Source: Neoarius graeffei (Eukaryota; Chordata; Actinopteri; Siluriformes; Ariidae). Taken from it: 64,000 nt of DNA. Positions 46,923 to 58,618 of this stretch are shown piece after piece. The notes beneath the pieces are model-generated. The model did no database searches. It was not told where the DNA came from and was given only the letters and a program-made list of their open reading frames with translations. Numbering within the stretch: the stretch's first letter is position 1; each line of letters begins with the position of its first letter. The stretch is taken from the NCBI RefSeq assembly GCF_027579695.1, contig NC_083583.1, positions 92,001 through 156,000 on the forward strand. Reading direction: 5' to 3'. Both the position numbers and the translations under genes were made by a program.

Positions 46923-47645
46923 TTAATACATAAAATGTAATAACAAAGTCACAAACTCAAGGTCCATGGGCTATCAAAAGTCAAATAATGACAATAGTGC
47001 AATTGTGATGAGGGTGGGCAAAGTTGGGGGGCCCAAAATTCTAATCTTTCATGGGGCCCAAAATTTCTGGCGGCGCCCCTGACTGTAAGTGTCCAGAGTG
47101 TCTTCCAAGTGTGACTTTCAACTGTCCATATTGGGCCGTCCTCCACAGGAGCGATGTGATGAGACTCGAACCAGACATAGGGCATCAGGATGGATCAGGC
47201 AGGTCTGAGGAGCAGAAGAGGTCAGCACCTAGATCCCAGGATTGACATGTAACTCAAAGGGACAATTTTTTTTTTTGGGGGGGGGAGAGAAAACACAGGT
47301 TGTTAGGTACGCCCAATGTCACCTGAATAAGTAGGTACAGTATACATTTTGTGCTGAGTACAAGCAGGGACTCCGGCAACTAACTATGACAGCATAACTA
47401 AAAGGGGAGAGCCAGAAGGTAACACAGGCATGAGGGAGCCCTGGGACATAAAGCAGCAGCCACTACACCATCAACAAACTCAAGTGAGCAAGCGAGTGGG
47501 GGACTGACAGCATCCATACATCCCAGTTTACCAAAACACTCTATGTCTGGGGACCCTCCAGATCTACACCTTTACCTCATAAACATCATTAACAAAAGGC
47601 TTGACTAAACAGATATAGACATAAGACTAAACAGATATAAGAGTC

Positions 47646-48007
47646 CTTACTAGAACTAGAAAATATGACCACATCACCTCTGTCATATCCATAATGCATT
47701 GGCTCCCAATCAAATTTCATATTGTTTACAAAATACTACTCTTGACCTCTAAAGCACTGAATGGTCTCACACCACAATACCTGAGTGAACTTCTGGTCCT
47801 TTATGACCCGCCACGCCTACTTAGATCAAAAGGTGCAGGCTATCTGCTGGTACCTCGTATAGTGAAGGCTACATCAGGGGGCGGAGCCTTTTCTTACAAA
47901 GCCCCACAGTTATGGAACAGCCTTCCAAGTAGTGTTCGGGAATCAGACACAGTCTCAGCATTTAAGTCTCAGCTAAAATCATATCTGTTTAGTCAAGCCT
48001 TTTGTTA
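47646..48007 (+). pseudogene. L2-type LINE copy B, C-terminal part
   Basis: The LINE ORF resumes after the inverted fragment: LTSKALNGLTPQYLSELLVL, YDPPRLLRSKGAGYLLVPRI, FSYKAPQLWNSLPSSVRESD, ending KSYLFSQAFC before TAA. It matches the C terminus of copy A with a few substitutions. The 3' UTR follows to 48876. Confidence 0.9.
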
Positions 48008-49949
48008 ATGGTGTTTATGAGGTAAAGGTGTAGATCTGGAGGGTCCTCAGACAGTGTTTGGTAAACTGGGATGTATGGATGCTGTCAGTCCCCCACTCAC
48101 TTGCTCACTCGGGTTTGTTGACGGTGTAGTGGCTGCTGCTTTATGTCCCGGGGCTCCCTCATGCCTGTGTTACCTTCTGGCTCTCCCCTTTTAGTTATGC
48201 TGTCATAGTTAGTTTTGCTGGAGTCCCTGCTTGCACTCAGCACAAAATGTATACTGTTCCTACTCATCAGGTGACATAGGGCATACCTAACAACCTGTGT
48301 TCTCCCCCTGTCTGTCCCTCTGAGTTACATGTCAATCCTGAGATCGAGATGCTGAACCTGTTCTGCTCCTCGGACCTGCCTGATCCATCCTGGTGCCCTG
48401 TGTCTGGCTGGAGTCTCATCACATCGCTCCTGTGGAGGATGGACCCATATGGACAATTGAAATTCACACTTAGAAGATGCTCTGGACACTTACAGTAATG
48501 CTTTTATAGCTGAGGACTACAGTTGACTTGCTAACTTTAGGACTGCAGTTGTAATGAACAGTTTTGCACTCAAGTTTCCATCAGTGAAGAGTTTATAACA
48601 TCAACAAAACAGACTTCATGTTAAAACTGTTAATGTTATAATCACATTGTCTGTTATCACCCAAATGAGGATGGGTTCCCCTTTGAGTCTGGTTCCTCTT
48701 GAGGTTTCTTCCTCATGTCATCTGAGGGAGTTTTCCCTTAACACTGTCACCACAGGCTTGCTCACTGGCTTAGGGATAAAATTAGCTCACGTTTAAAGTA
48801 ATTAAAATTCTGTAAAGCTGCTTTGCGATAATGTCTATTGTTAAAAGTGCTATAAAAATAAACTTGACTTAATTAATCAACCAGAAGACCCCCCCTCACC
48901 CTTTGATTTTGTCGTCTGATGACACAGCTCATTACCAGAGATGGAATTTTTTTTAGCATGATCAGCAATTTGAGGAAAACCCAGACATCATCACAGGTAA
49001 GCATGGTGGAAAGATCATGGATATGTTTTTACCAATCAAATGGCATGCGACCTTTGACCTGGATTTTCATGTGGTTACAATGTCAATTGCCTGTTGACAT
49101 TTATTGGTAAACTACAAAACTAGAAATTAATACAAACAACGAATGATTAACAAAATGTGATTGACAAAAATACTTAGAAAATGGGTAGAAAGTGGAACAA
49201 AAATATTTTCTGACAGGTTAAACATTATCAGTTCATTTTTTTACAAACATTAGAATTACTTCCTCATTTACATAAGCACAGACATCGATATATTTAGATA
49301 AAATATATGTTGTACTAAATATAAGTCTATGTAAAAAAATTTAAATAAAAACTATGCTTTGGAAACTTAATACCACATACCGATTATTTTTTCTTATGAA
49401 TAATCATCTGGATGTCGATAATTGTAGAACGGTGTTGATAACTGTGGACAAAGGTGTCGATAATTGTGGAACAGTGTCACGTGATCTGATATGCTAAGTA
49501 ATTGGGAATCAACTCATTTTTTTCCAGTGGAAGTTTGAGTAATTATTCATGCACAATTTATGTATTGAAAGTCTTTTCTACTTTTGCAAAGGCCAAAAGA
49601 ATGTCATGACATGAATGTCATCTTGAATATGAATGTCATGGCAATATTTGGGCTTTCAGTAATTTCTTTGAACTGTTCTTTTTCTGTGGCTGAATGTACA
49701 GCATACATCTTTAATTTAAAAAAAACACTAGAATTTGGTGCACACGTTTTAATTTTCTTTGAGTTTTCTGAAATCAACACAGGGTCAAAATTATACATAC
49801 AGCACACCTAATATTTGGGTAAAATCTCTCTTCACAAGATTCACCTTGAACAAACATTTTTGTTTACCATGAACAAGCTTCTGGCAGAATTCTGGTTGGA
49901 TAGTTCATGACTCTCCGTGGTAGAATTCATAGAGTCCAATTACATTTTT

Positions 49950-50357
49950 TTTTCTTGGCATGGACTCGACTTTTAAGTGTGGGTGCATTTGGGTAATTGA
50001 GTGATCAATCTCATTAAATTTGAAGGTTAATAATTAAATCGAATCAGTCTCATTTGAATCGTTTAAAGTGAATCATTCAAGTGAATCATTCAAAGTGAAT
50101 CATTCAAAGTGAATCATACCGTTAATTTTGGTGCTTAATAATAAATTACCAAACTGCCAAATTATGGTATATTCCAAATTATTATGATCACTTACCATAT
50201 TACATAACTTATATGCACCTTTTTGAATTCTTTGGGAGATTGGGGACTTCGAATATATTGTAACACAAATAAAACACACAGTTTCAATAATAAATGAATT
50301 TATTATAACAAAGATAAAAATGGATAATAGCAGATGGAATATATACAAACAGTGAGG

Positions 50358-50399
<42 letters not shown>

Positions 50400-51650
50400 G
50401 GTGTGTGTGTATGAGAGGCCTTGTGTGGGTGTGGCCCACACAAGAGAATTAGCTTTGTGTAGCTAACTCCACATGTGTTTGTGGGGGAGGAGTTGACCAC
50501 GTGGCTAGGCCTATGGCCTAGCAAAAGAAAGAAGCTAGCGTGAAATGCTAACTGAAGTGTGTTTGGCCACGTGGTGAAGGCCTAGATTAACCTTGTGTTG
50601 CTAAGTAGGCAAAGGAATGCTGGCTAGCATGTGTTTGTGTATGTAAGCAACTGATTAGCTTTGTGTGCTAACTAGACAAAGGAAAGCTAGCTAACATGTG
50701 CTTTTGAGGCCGTGTGTAAGGCCTAGTGATCCCTTGAGACACAATTAGCCCTGGAGGCTAATGGAACAAAGAATTAGCCATAGGCTAATTTCACTAGCTT
50801 ATAACAATACTGAATCCACTGGAATCTTGATGCGGTCAAGATGTATAATAAGAGAACTAAATATGTTAGTAGGAGTAAAGAGAAGCATGCACAGCCTATC
50901 TATTAAAACAATTGAGAGATTAAAACAAAACAGAACAATCAACAATTCAACACGCTGCGTGTCTATAGTGGAACAATTAAACGTGAGTTTAAACTCACAC
51001 TATTTCAATAAAAGCTAATTCCTAAGACTAGAGTTTGCCCAAAATTTGCCAGTCTTACTTAATATCTTGCTTATAGCAAGATCATGAAGAGATTTTCCGA
51101 GACTTTGGAGGTTCATCGTTGTGGAGCACGTGAGTCGATTCAGTGAATCGATTCCGTTGAGCAGAGAACTTCTTGATCCGACGACTCATGGCTCGTGGGA
51201 AGAAAAACTCTGATTAACAATGTGCACAGTGCTTCAATCAGGAGGAATTCTGGTCGCTCCTAATTATAAATTAACTGCTTTGAGCTGCAGTCGTACGTAC
51301 TTATAAGGAACAAATGAAAAACCGGTTGTAACTCGAGCTGAGTTTAAAATCGCGCGATCTTAGAGTCTACCGTGGCCAAAGGTAAACAAAGAAAAGCACG
51401 AACCTCTGATTCTTGCAAGAAAGAAAAGAAAAGAGATGTCTTTTTAAATTTGCTCGGGTGAGCAGCCTCTTTGTGTACGCAGACCGCTGGTCCCACGACG
51501 GAAAGAGGAAGAGCGGAAGTGTCATTCCATTATTTATGTCTTCATAGAGGATGTGGTGTTGGTGATCCCGCCCTGGCGTGACGCAGGCCAACGCAGAAGT
51601 GGGCTGATGGGAAATGTAGTTTCTAAAAGAGACAGGCTGTTGTAGTTCTT
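49950..51650 (-). mobile_element. Unclassified insertion, possible solo LTR
   Basis: About 1.7 kb with no homolog in the related Tc1 copies. The left part has GAATCATTCAAAGT direct repeats (about 50058-50117). It then has TGTAACACAAATAAAACACAC (50258 on), a GT array at 50357-50410 and TAGCT/GCTAGC-rich repeats (50440-50760). The right part (51100-51650) is richer in CpG and GC. Minus-strand AATAAA-like signals in the left part would suit an LTR read on that strand, but I cannot define both ends or a target duplication. No protein is recognisable. Confidence 0.35.
50357..50411. repeat. (GT)n microsatellite
   Basis: An interrupted GT/TATGTG run inside the unclassified insertion. Confidence 0.93.
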
Positions 51651-52703
51651 AGACGGACTGTGTACCTACATAAGCACGGTCCATATATTTTCAATAGGGT
51701 TGAAGTCAGGACTTGTTTTAAGCTTAATGTTAGCCTGCTTTATCCTCCACAACCAACTCTGATGCATGTTTGGGTTCATTGTCCTCTTGTAACTCCCAAG
51801 TCACAAGTCATATTCAAGTTTTTGATGGTTTATGCTGAAAAATTATGAGGTAGTCCTCCTTCATTATTCCATTCACTTTGTCCAATTAACCAGTTCCACT
51901 GGCAGCAGAGCATGATGATCCTACCACCACCAGCTGGTACAGTGTTCCTCTGTACATCGTGGTCATTGTGGCCAATCAACTCAATCTTTGTCTCATCTGA
52001 CCATACAGCTATCCTCCAGAAGGCTTTTTCTTTGTCTGTGTGATAAGCTTCAAACTTTAGTTAAGCTTGAAGGTGTCAATTTTGGAACAGGAGGTTATTT
52101 CTTGGATAGCAGCCTCTTAGTCCATAGTGATCTGAACTGTAGACAGGGATCCATCAGCTTCCAGTTCATGACACGGTTGTGCCATGGTGGTTCCCAGGTT
52201 GTTCCTGACCATCTAAACCAATTTCCTTGCAGCTGAGGGTGACAGTTTGGGTTTTCTTATAGCAAAGTGGCTTGACAAAGTGACTATACCTCACAATAAC
52301 TTGCATACAATTGTTTGAACTGAGCTTGGAATTTGCAGTTGTTTAGAAATGGATCCAAAAGACATTCCAGAGTTGTGTACATCTGCAATCCTCTTTCTCA
52401 GATCTGCACTGAGCTCCTTGGACTTTCCCATTTTACTGTGTGTTGATCAATCCAACGAGTGCTGTAAACAAACCCTTTTTATGAAGGCACAGAGAAGCTA
52501 CCAGCTGTAGTCAATCATGATCACTAACAGGAAGTTAAGAGACCTCAGTCTTGGCAAGATAAAAGACATTTTGGAAGTTTCAGCACCTCTGAATTAATAA
52601 TCCAAGTGAGTGTATGTAAATTTTTGACCCTATATGTATAATTTTGACTCTGTGTTGATTTCAGAAAACCCAAAGAAAATTAAAACTTGTGCACCAAATT
52701 CTC

Positions 52704-53091
52704 ATCTCATCTCATCTCATCTCATTATCTCTAGCCGCTTTATCCTTCTACAGGGTCGCAGGCGAGCTGGAGCCTATCCCAGCTGACTACGGGCGAAAGG
52801 CGGGGTACACCCTGGACAAGTCGCCAGGTCATCACAGGGCTGACACATAGACACAGACAACCATTCACACTCACATTCACACCTACGCTCAATTTAGAGT
52901 CACCAGTTAACCTAACCTGCATGTCTTTGGACTGTGGGGGAAACCGGAGCACCCGGAGGAAACCCACGCGGACACGGGGAGAACATGCAAACTCCGCACA
53001 GAAAGGCCCTCGCCGGCCCTGGGGCTCGAACCCAGGACCTTTTTGCTGTGAGGCGACAGCGCTAACCACTACACCACCGTGCCGCCCCCTG
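52704..53091 (-). mobile_element. tRNA-derived SINE, minus strand
   Basis: A complete SINE with a CATCT tail at the left (52704-52730) and tRNA-like head at the right ('gctaaccactacaccaccgt'). The target duplication is TGCACCAAATTCT-like, 'gcaccaaattct' at about 52692-52703 and 53091-53102, in the Tc1 terminal repeat. Confidence 0.9.
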
Positions 53092-53194
53092 CACCAAATT
53101 CTAGTGTTTTTTTTTTTTTTTTTTTTTGGGGGGGGGGGGGGGGTGTTAAATTAAAGATGTATGCTGTACAATCATTGTGCCACAGAAAAAAGCA

Positions 53195-53425
53195 TGCAGT
53201 TAGGTTAATATGGGACGGCCTTGGGCTGAGGTGCCCTTGAGCGAGGCACCTAACTCCCAACTGCTCCCCAGGTGCTGTTAGCATGGCTGCCCACTGCTCT
53301 GGGCATGTGTGTGTGCTCATTGATCACGTGTGTGTGCATGTGTGTGTTCACTGCTTCAGATGGGTTAAATGCAGAGAGGAATTTCACAAGCGTGTGATAA
53401 ATAAGGTTCTTTTTCTTCTTCTTCT
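53195..53425 (+). mobile_element. SINE 3' module (alternative tail), 5'-truncated
   Basis: 'gcagttaggttaatatggga' then 'cggccttgggctgaggtgcc' and 'actgctccccaggtgctgtt' match the 3' half of the SINE at 35268. The tRNA head is absent. The end is a TTC array (53408-53432). Confidence 0.75.
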
Positions 53426-53516
53426 TCTTCTTAAAAAGAATAGTTCAAAGAAATTGCTGAAAGCCCAAATATTGCCATGACATTCGTCTCACTGTATGTA
53501 AACTTCTGACCACAAC

Positions 53517-54235
53517 TATACACACACACTTCTGAATGTATATTTATCTGCCTGGCCCACCCTGTTACTGACAGCTGAAGCGAGGCCTGATTTGAGGTTC
53601 ACAGTGTGTTAGTTGCATGTACTGATCTCTTCTTTTTCAACTATGCAAAGGTAAACACAGCTATCCATTTTATGGCTACTTTCAAATTTGCTTACACCAC
53701 ATGAATGGTTCCTAAAAGAATCTCATTTTATTAGTGGGACCTTCATTTTTCAGGTGTGACACAAAAAAGGTTCCTGTTGAAGCCTAGAACTAAAAAATAC
53801 CCTGGAAATTTAATTCACAATCCATTTTGTGACCTCCACCAAAAATGAAATAAAATTTCTTGCAGTGTTTAAATTGGTGAATATGTTGTAAGGAATTCTG
53901 GTGATGTGCAGTAATGAAGGGGAATTCTGAAATTATCTTAAATTTCAACCGATGGCAAAGTGAGAAATCATGAGGTCAAAGTTTGCTGTTTGTAGAGGAT
54001 AAAGATGTTTGCTTCTCAGATTAGGTCTGAACCAGCAGGACTATCAGAAGTTTTTTTTTTTTTTTTGCTCAGAAGTGTTACCTGTGGCCATCCACACAAC
54101 TCTTATGTTAGGGTCACAGAATATATTGACGTTTTTTTTTTTTCTTGCATTCTTATCGCCTTATCTTTACTTTTTCTGAGTAAACGGACCTGTGACTAAT
54201 CGATAGTGATCAATAGTGCCTAACGACCAGGACCG
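53517..54235. other. Unassigned region upstream of cyp2r1
   Basis: No gene or clear repeat apart from T runs at about 54050-54066 and 54133-54143. It becomes GC- and CpG-rich from about 54230. It probably includes proximal regulatory sequence of cyp2r1. Confidence 0.5.
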
Positions 54236-54361
54236 ATCTCTTGGCCAATCTTGGACGTTCAGAGGCGGAGGATCTGCACCGTGTCCCCGCTGCGCACCGC
54301 GGCTCCGGGACACGCGTACATTTTGCAGACGGAGCCGCCGCGGCCGATCACGGGCTGAAAA
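54236..54361 (+). promoter_or_regulatory. cyp2r1 5' UTR and CpG-rich start region
   Basis: GC-rich with many CpG, continuing into exon 1 to about 54560, against an AT-rich background. A GGCCAAT motif lies at 54242-54248. No TATA box is seen, consistent with a CpG-type promoter. The start site is not placed. Confidence 0.5.
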
Positions 54362-54607
54362 ATGATGTCGATGAACAGCTTGTTACCGCTGTTCACTGTG
54401 AGTTTGTCTTCCGGTAAGACCGCGCTGTACCTGTGCACTTTACTCTGCAGCTGCTTGACTTTTCTGGTGATCCGGCAGCTGCTGCGGCAGCGGAGACCGC
54501 GCGGCTTCCCCCCGGGACCGGCCGCCCTGCCCGTGCTCGGGAACATTCTGTCTCTCGCCACCGAGCCGCACGTCTACATGAAGATGCAAAGCGAAATATA
54601 CGGCCAG
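54362..54607 (+). CDS. cyp2r1: cyp2r1 exon 1
   Basis: 82 codons, phase-0 end. It encodes the ER anchor ([20 protein letters not shown]) and the proline-rich hinge [20 protein letters not shown], ending MQSEIYGQ at donor 'gtaaat'. Very GC-rich relative to the other exons. Confidence 0.95.
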
Positions 54608-57600
54608 GTAAATCTCACAGCACCCGTTTCCCTGCGGAGGAGAACAACATCTCTTATTTCACATGAGATTGAAACAAAATCCTCCAGAGTTCTTCTGCAG
54701 GAGGTTTCTCTTTTCATCCCGCATGAAAGTGAGCCAAAATGCACCGACTGTATTAGGTTTTATTTTAAAAATAAGTAAGTAAGCAGGCAAATCTTAAAAA
54801 CAAACAAAAATACCTTTAACCCTGCAAACAAAATGAAACGGAAAGATAAGACACCCGACCTTCACCCAACAAGTTAGAGATAAAAACTGGAGTGAGCTGA
54901 GCCTTAAGCAGGACATTTTTCTTTCATTTAAGATTTCAGTTCTGTATGCGGTGATACTGATATTATGTTATGAATATAACATTTACAAGCTTGCAAACGA
55001 ATTGATTAATTAATCATTACATGGCCACGTAGCTTATTACTGTAACAGTGTCAGAACAAAAGCCCCCTGGAAGATCTTCAAGGTTCTTCTTGCTGTCTCA
55101 CCAGTAAAAAGGTGCTTCCAGAATCTTTGATACAATAGTTCTTGAAACTTTAATGGGGGGGGGGCCTTCACTACTAGGAAAGGTTGGAGTACACATGAAC
55201 TCCAGACACTATGTAGATTAGCCACAAAGCTCAGTTTTCTTTTTGTTGTTGTTGTTGTTGTTGTTGTTTTATTTTTAAAATAATTTTGGGGTCAGATTTT
55301 TTTCTTTCAAGTTTAATTTTGTTAATGGTCCATTACAAAATATGCCAATCCTTGTATGCATAATTTATTAAAACATTGATATGAATAAAGACATTAGGCC
55401 AGACTATTTTTAGGCAGCTGTTTTGCTATGTTTTTCTTACTTTTGGTTATTGGTTAAAGCTAAACTATGTTTAAGTTTGACTACAATCAAAAGTCCTGCA
55501 TAATGGGGATTTAACAGCACAAAAAGCTAACAGTATATTGGCAGTTGCTTCATTCCCCACATTTACTACCCCGAGCATGCTGAGTCAGCAGACTGAATTT
55601 AAAGAGCTACTTCCTGAACTGTAGCCTTCACTCTGGAATGCAGCTGTCCTGTAGCTCTGACGTTTCCATTAGGGGAAAATAGCTGGTAAAATAAAGTTGA
55701 AGTAGCACTGAATTAATTAAGTGCTTTACCTTCATTAATCTCCAGATCTTTAGTCTCGACTTGGGAGGAATATCAACCGTCATTCTAAACGGCTATGATG
55801 TCATCAAAGAATGTCTGTATCATCAGAATGAAGTGTTTGCAGATAGGCCATCTCTACCTTTATTCCAGAAAATGACCAAAATGGGAGGTATGGTGTACTG
55901 TTTTCTTCTACCACACATAAAAACAATCTTTTCTTGCCTGCAGGAATTGTTTGAATGAATTCCAGATATAGCACTGAATAGAGAGAGTAATTCCATATAC
56001 ACATCATATTAATGCAAAGCATGTTCTAGCAGCATGAATAGTCTAATATCTACCAGTGGCCTTGCAGGTTCTTCATTGAACTTTTGCATACAGACAGAAA
56101 TGGCAGTGAGGAGACGAGATTAGTGGTGTGAGGCAGGCCAAAAGTAATATGTGAACAGGTTATCAAAATATTATTTGAAGTGAATAAAAATGATTGTTTT
56201 TGTTTTTTTTATTATAATTCCATAAAATTCACTATTTTCTCATCCTGTGCATATGATTGCTGGAGAGCAAATGCATAACTGAGCTTTGCCTTCAGAGTTT
56301 CAACATACCGAATTATTTGTTTTTAAAACTGAAATGAGTCAAGGCTGCAGTTTGACACACAGCTCCAGGAAAATTCTCACATGGGTTTGCTTTAAAGCAG
56401 GCAATTTTTCACAGAAAGCTTGCTTCCCATTAATTCCCTTTCCAGGACTTCTCAACTGCAAATATGGTCCTGGATGGATTGAGCACCGCAAGCTGGCTGT
56501 TAACAGCTTCCGCTATTTTGGCAGTGGACAGATGATGTTTCAGAGGATATCTGAAGAGTGCATGTTCTTTGTAGATGCCATTGACCAGTACAAAGGAAAA
56601 CCTTTTGACCCAAAACATCTGGTTACCAACGCAGTCTCCAATGTTACTAACCTTGTAATATTCGGACAGCGATTCACCTACGATGACCTTGACTTCCAGC
56701 ACATGATTGAAATCTTCAGCGAGAATGTGGAGCTGGCTGCTAGTGCCTGGGCTTTCCTCTACAATGCCTTCCCCTGGCTTGAATACCTGCCCTTTGGGAA
56801 GCACCAAAGGCTCTTTCGCAATGCTGATGAGGTGTATGTTTTTCTGCAACAGATAATCGAGTGCTTTTCACAGGGGAGAGTACGGCAATTGCCAAGACAT
56901 TACATTGATACCTACTTGGATGAAATGGAACAGAGTGCTAGGGACAAGAGCATGTCCTTCTCCAAAGAGAACCTCATCTTCTCAGTAGGTGAACTTATTA
57001 TTGCAGGCACAGAGACCAGTACTAATACCCTGCGTTGGGCCATGCTCTACTTGGCACTCTATCCCAGCATACAAGGTAGGTTCACTTTTCAACGTGTCTT
57101 TGTTTTCTTAAAGTGAACTGTGAGAATTTTCAAAGAATTTACAATATCTAGCTTCTTCTATGATCAGATAAGGTTCAGAGGGAAATTGACTCCATCTTAA
57201 ATGGCAAGTTACCAACCCTGGAAGACAAGCAGAAAATGCCTTATGTGGAAGCAGTGTTGCATGAAATCCTGCGCTTCTGCAACATTGTTCCTCTTGGCAT
57301 CTTCCGGGCCACTTCTCAGGATGCTGTTGTGAGAGGATACACCATCCCCCAAGGGACCATGGTCATCACCAACCTGTATTCTGTGCACTTTGATGAGAAA
57401 TACTGGAGCAACCCTGCTAGCTTCTGCCCTGAAAGGTTTCTGGACAAAAATGGGAACTTCATCAAACGGGAGGCCTTTCTTCCTTTCTCATTGGGTAAGT
57501 ATTTTTGTCAACAATCAAAAATATATGAAAATTCATCAAAACCCAAGAAGGTCTTAAATGAAATTTTGCATATGAATACACAACCTGCAACTGATGGTGT

Positions 57601-58450
57601 TTTGAGAAGCTGAGCTGGAGTTCTATGTAGCATCTGACTTCAGTGAAACAACCAGGCCTCTAAATGCAGTTATGCCAGGAGTTACTGAATACTTGGCTGC
57701 GTTTGTAACAGAAAGTTGTTGGTTTGTTGCTTCACTGCCATAATAGACAGGTGTCTCATAAGGCAGAACTGCTGATTAAAGGCATCTTCTAAAGATGTTT
57801 GTTTCACACAACCTTTTAGGATAATGTTTATGGTGACATGACGGCAGTATGCCATGTAACTAAATCAGAGAGTTATGGAGTTGGCTAATAGATGCCTCAC
57901 AATTCATATCAAAAAAATGTATTTGGTTACAGTCACAGAGTTATAAGATAGTACTATGTTTAGTTCTCAGAAACCTTAAAAAAAATCTATGCAAAAAAAG
58001 CAAGCCCCAAAAGTTATATTTATATACAAAATCACTTTTATGTGAAGTTTGGTCTGCCATCTTTTTTATTTTTTCCATTGATCAAGGGAGCTGCGACACT
58101 GATTTATGGGTAATAAGCAGCATCGAGGATGTATCAGTGTTGCTTCCAACTGGGTGCCGGTTGAAGGCATCTTAGAAGACAGGAAACAAGACCGAGCCAT
58201 TGAGCTAGCCTAACCTTAGCTCATGTTTCCATCTTTCCATTGCTAATATGTCTTATCATGTTCTTTAGGCAGACGCCAATGTCTTGGTGAGCAGTTGGCT
58301 AGAATGGAGATGTTCCTTTTTTTCACCACGTTGCTCCAGAGGTTTCATCTGCAGTTTCCCAAAGGCTACATTCCAAGCATCACTCCTAAACTTGGCATGA
58401 CCCTGCAGCCACAGCCTTATACCATATGTGCTATCAGAAGACAGCAGTAA
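54362..58450 (+). CDS. cyp2r1: cyp2r1: vitamin D 25-hydroxylase
   Basis: A microsomal cytochrome P450 that hydroxylates vitamin D at C-25. The join of 54362-54607, 55746-55887, 56446-57075, 57168-57494 and 58269-58450 gives 1527 nt, 508 residues, close to the human length (501). All introns are GT/AG and the frame is unbroken. The start is chosen at ATG 54362 because an in-frame TGA lies at 54356-54358. Residues about 18-38 form the N-terminal membrane anchor, followed by a basic stop and the proline hinge [14 protein letters not shown]. Later motifs are [17 protein letters not shown] (helix C, W..R), [12 protein letters not shown] at about 316-327 (helix I), E372-R375 in HEILRF (ExxR), and [10 protein letters not shown] with the heme-ligand Cys453. 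It is closely similar to vertebrate CYP2R1 throughout, with no sign of decay. Confidence 0.97.
55746..55887 (+). CDS. cyp2r1: cyp2r1 exon 2
   Basis: 142 bp between 'ctccag' and 'gtatgg'. [20 protein letters not shown] continues with [20 protein letters not shown]. It covers beta-1 and helices B to B', with a phase-1 end within a Gly codon. Confidence 0.95.
56446..57075 (+). CDS. cyp2r1: cyp2r1 exon 3
   Basis: 630 bp between 'tttccag' and 'gtaggt', the largest exon. [20 protein letters not shown] through helix I ([20 protein letters not shown]), ending LALYPSIQ. It holds substrate-recognition helices F and G ([20 protein letters not shown]). Confidence 0.96.
57168..57494 (+). CDS. cyp2r1: cyp2r1 exon 4
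   Basis: 327 bp between 'atgatcag' and 'gtaagt'. [15 protein letters not shown], then helix K with [27 protein letters not shown] and [20 protein letters not shown]. It ends within the heme-loop Gly codon. Intron 3 before it is only 92 bp. Confidence 0.96.
58269..58450 (+). CDS. cyp2r1: cyp2r1 exon 5
   Basis: 182 bp after 'gttctttag'. It begins [20 protein letters not shown], containing the heme-ligand Cys, and ends [18 protein letters not shown] with stop TAA 58448-58450. 3' UTR follows; its end is not placed because a transposon relic begins at about 58619. Confidence 0.95.
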
Positions 58451-58618
58451 AACGTCATCTGCTCACTAAAGGCAGATATTCTGTCACCTCAGGGGAATTT
58501 ATTGGAAAACTCAACCAACCAGCTCAGCTTTCTTACTCTGAATTTTGTCATGTTTGTCTACTGTATGGTTTCACAAAGCTCATGCACAGAGCAAGCAATG
58601 GATGAGGCCTGGAAATGT

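Larger units (their letters stand above)
45684..47081 (+). mobile_element. hAT-type DNA transposon, internally deleted
   Basis: 1398 bp, flanked by a perfect 8-bp duplication ACTGTAAG (45676-45683 and 47082-47089). The ends are inverted: CATGGGTGCCGCCAG at left; at right the reverse complement reads CAGGGGCGCCGCCAG. Both features are typical of hAT. At 46002-46101 the plus strand encodes MKSGCQKRKERQLKAERDRR followed by GRQLVTQFFPKK and a GT donor, which looks like the first exon of a hAT transposase. The rest of the transposase is missing. A palindromic MITE sits in the interior. Confidence 0.85.
45292..47638 (-). mobile_element. Inverted L2-type 3' fragment inside copy B
   Basis: A minus-strand 5'-truncated LINE copy with its TTGAC tail at the left, 3' UTR, and the end of the ORF at the right (complement of 'ctgtttagtcaagccttttg'). 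The target duplication AAGAGTC is at 45285-45291 and 47639-47645. A hAT element interrupts it. Confidence 0.88.
43435..48876 (+). mobile_element. L2-type LINE copy B
   Basis: A longer copy of the LINE family at 9.2-27.3 kb, including sequence upstream of RT (from about 43435). Insertions are a short tail at 43806-43886 and an inverted LINE fragment with a nested hAT at 45292-47638. It ends with 3' UTR and 'gctataaaaataaacttgac'. The insertion-free order confirms the reconstruction of copy A. Confidence 0.85.
43290..49480. mobile_element. Unclassified DNA element split by LINE copy B
   Basis: The left part (43290-43434) has ACAATTACCGACAGACC and ATAATTATCGACACC. The right part (48877-49480) has GTCGATAATTGT, GTTGATAACTGTGG and GTCGATAATTGTGG, i.e. 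the same motif inverted and repeated. This looks like the termini of one DNA transposon carrying subterminal repeats, separated by the LINE. The right part also has a short reading NPDIITGKHGGKIMDMFLPI. I cannot assign a superfamily. Confidence 0.45.
49612..53516 (-). mobile_element. Tc1-like transposon with insertions
   Basis: The right end has CTGTATGTAAACTTCTGACC (53492-53511), the terminus seen in many fish Tc1 elements. Inverted repeats of about 200 bp are 49612-49850 and 52640-53516; in the first, 'tcatggcaatatttgggctt' is the reverse complement of 'agcccaaatattgccatga' in the second. The plus sequence between carries reversed transposase remnants (for example 52380-52435, the complement of a MGKSKELSADLRK-like start). 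It is interrupted by a 1.7-kb insertion and two SINE-derived pieces. The outermost left end is missing. Confidence 0.75.

Noticed and set aside
49950-51650. Endogenous retrovirus LTR named to a specific virus group
   Set aside because: No gag, pol or env nearby, no clear TG..CA ends or target duplication; kept only as an unclassified insertion.
54259-54561. Minus-strand 100-codon frame over cyp2r1 exon 1
   Set aside because: A GC-rich shadow; the plus strand encodes the P450 N terminus with proper splice sites. A bidirectional gene is not supported.
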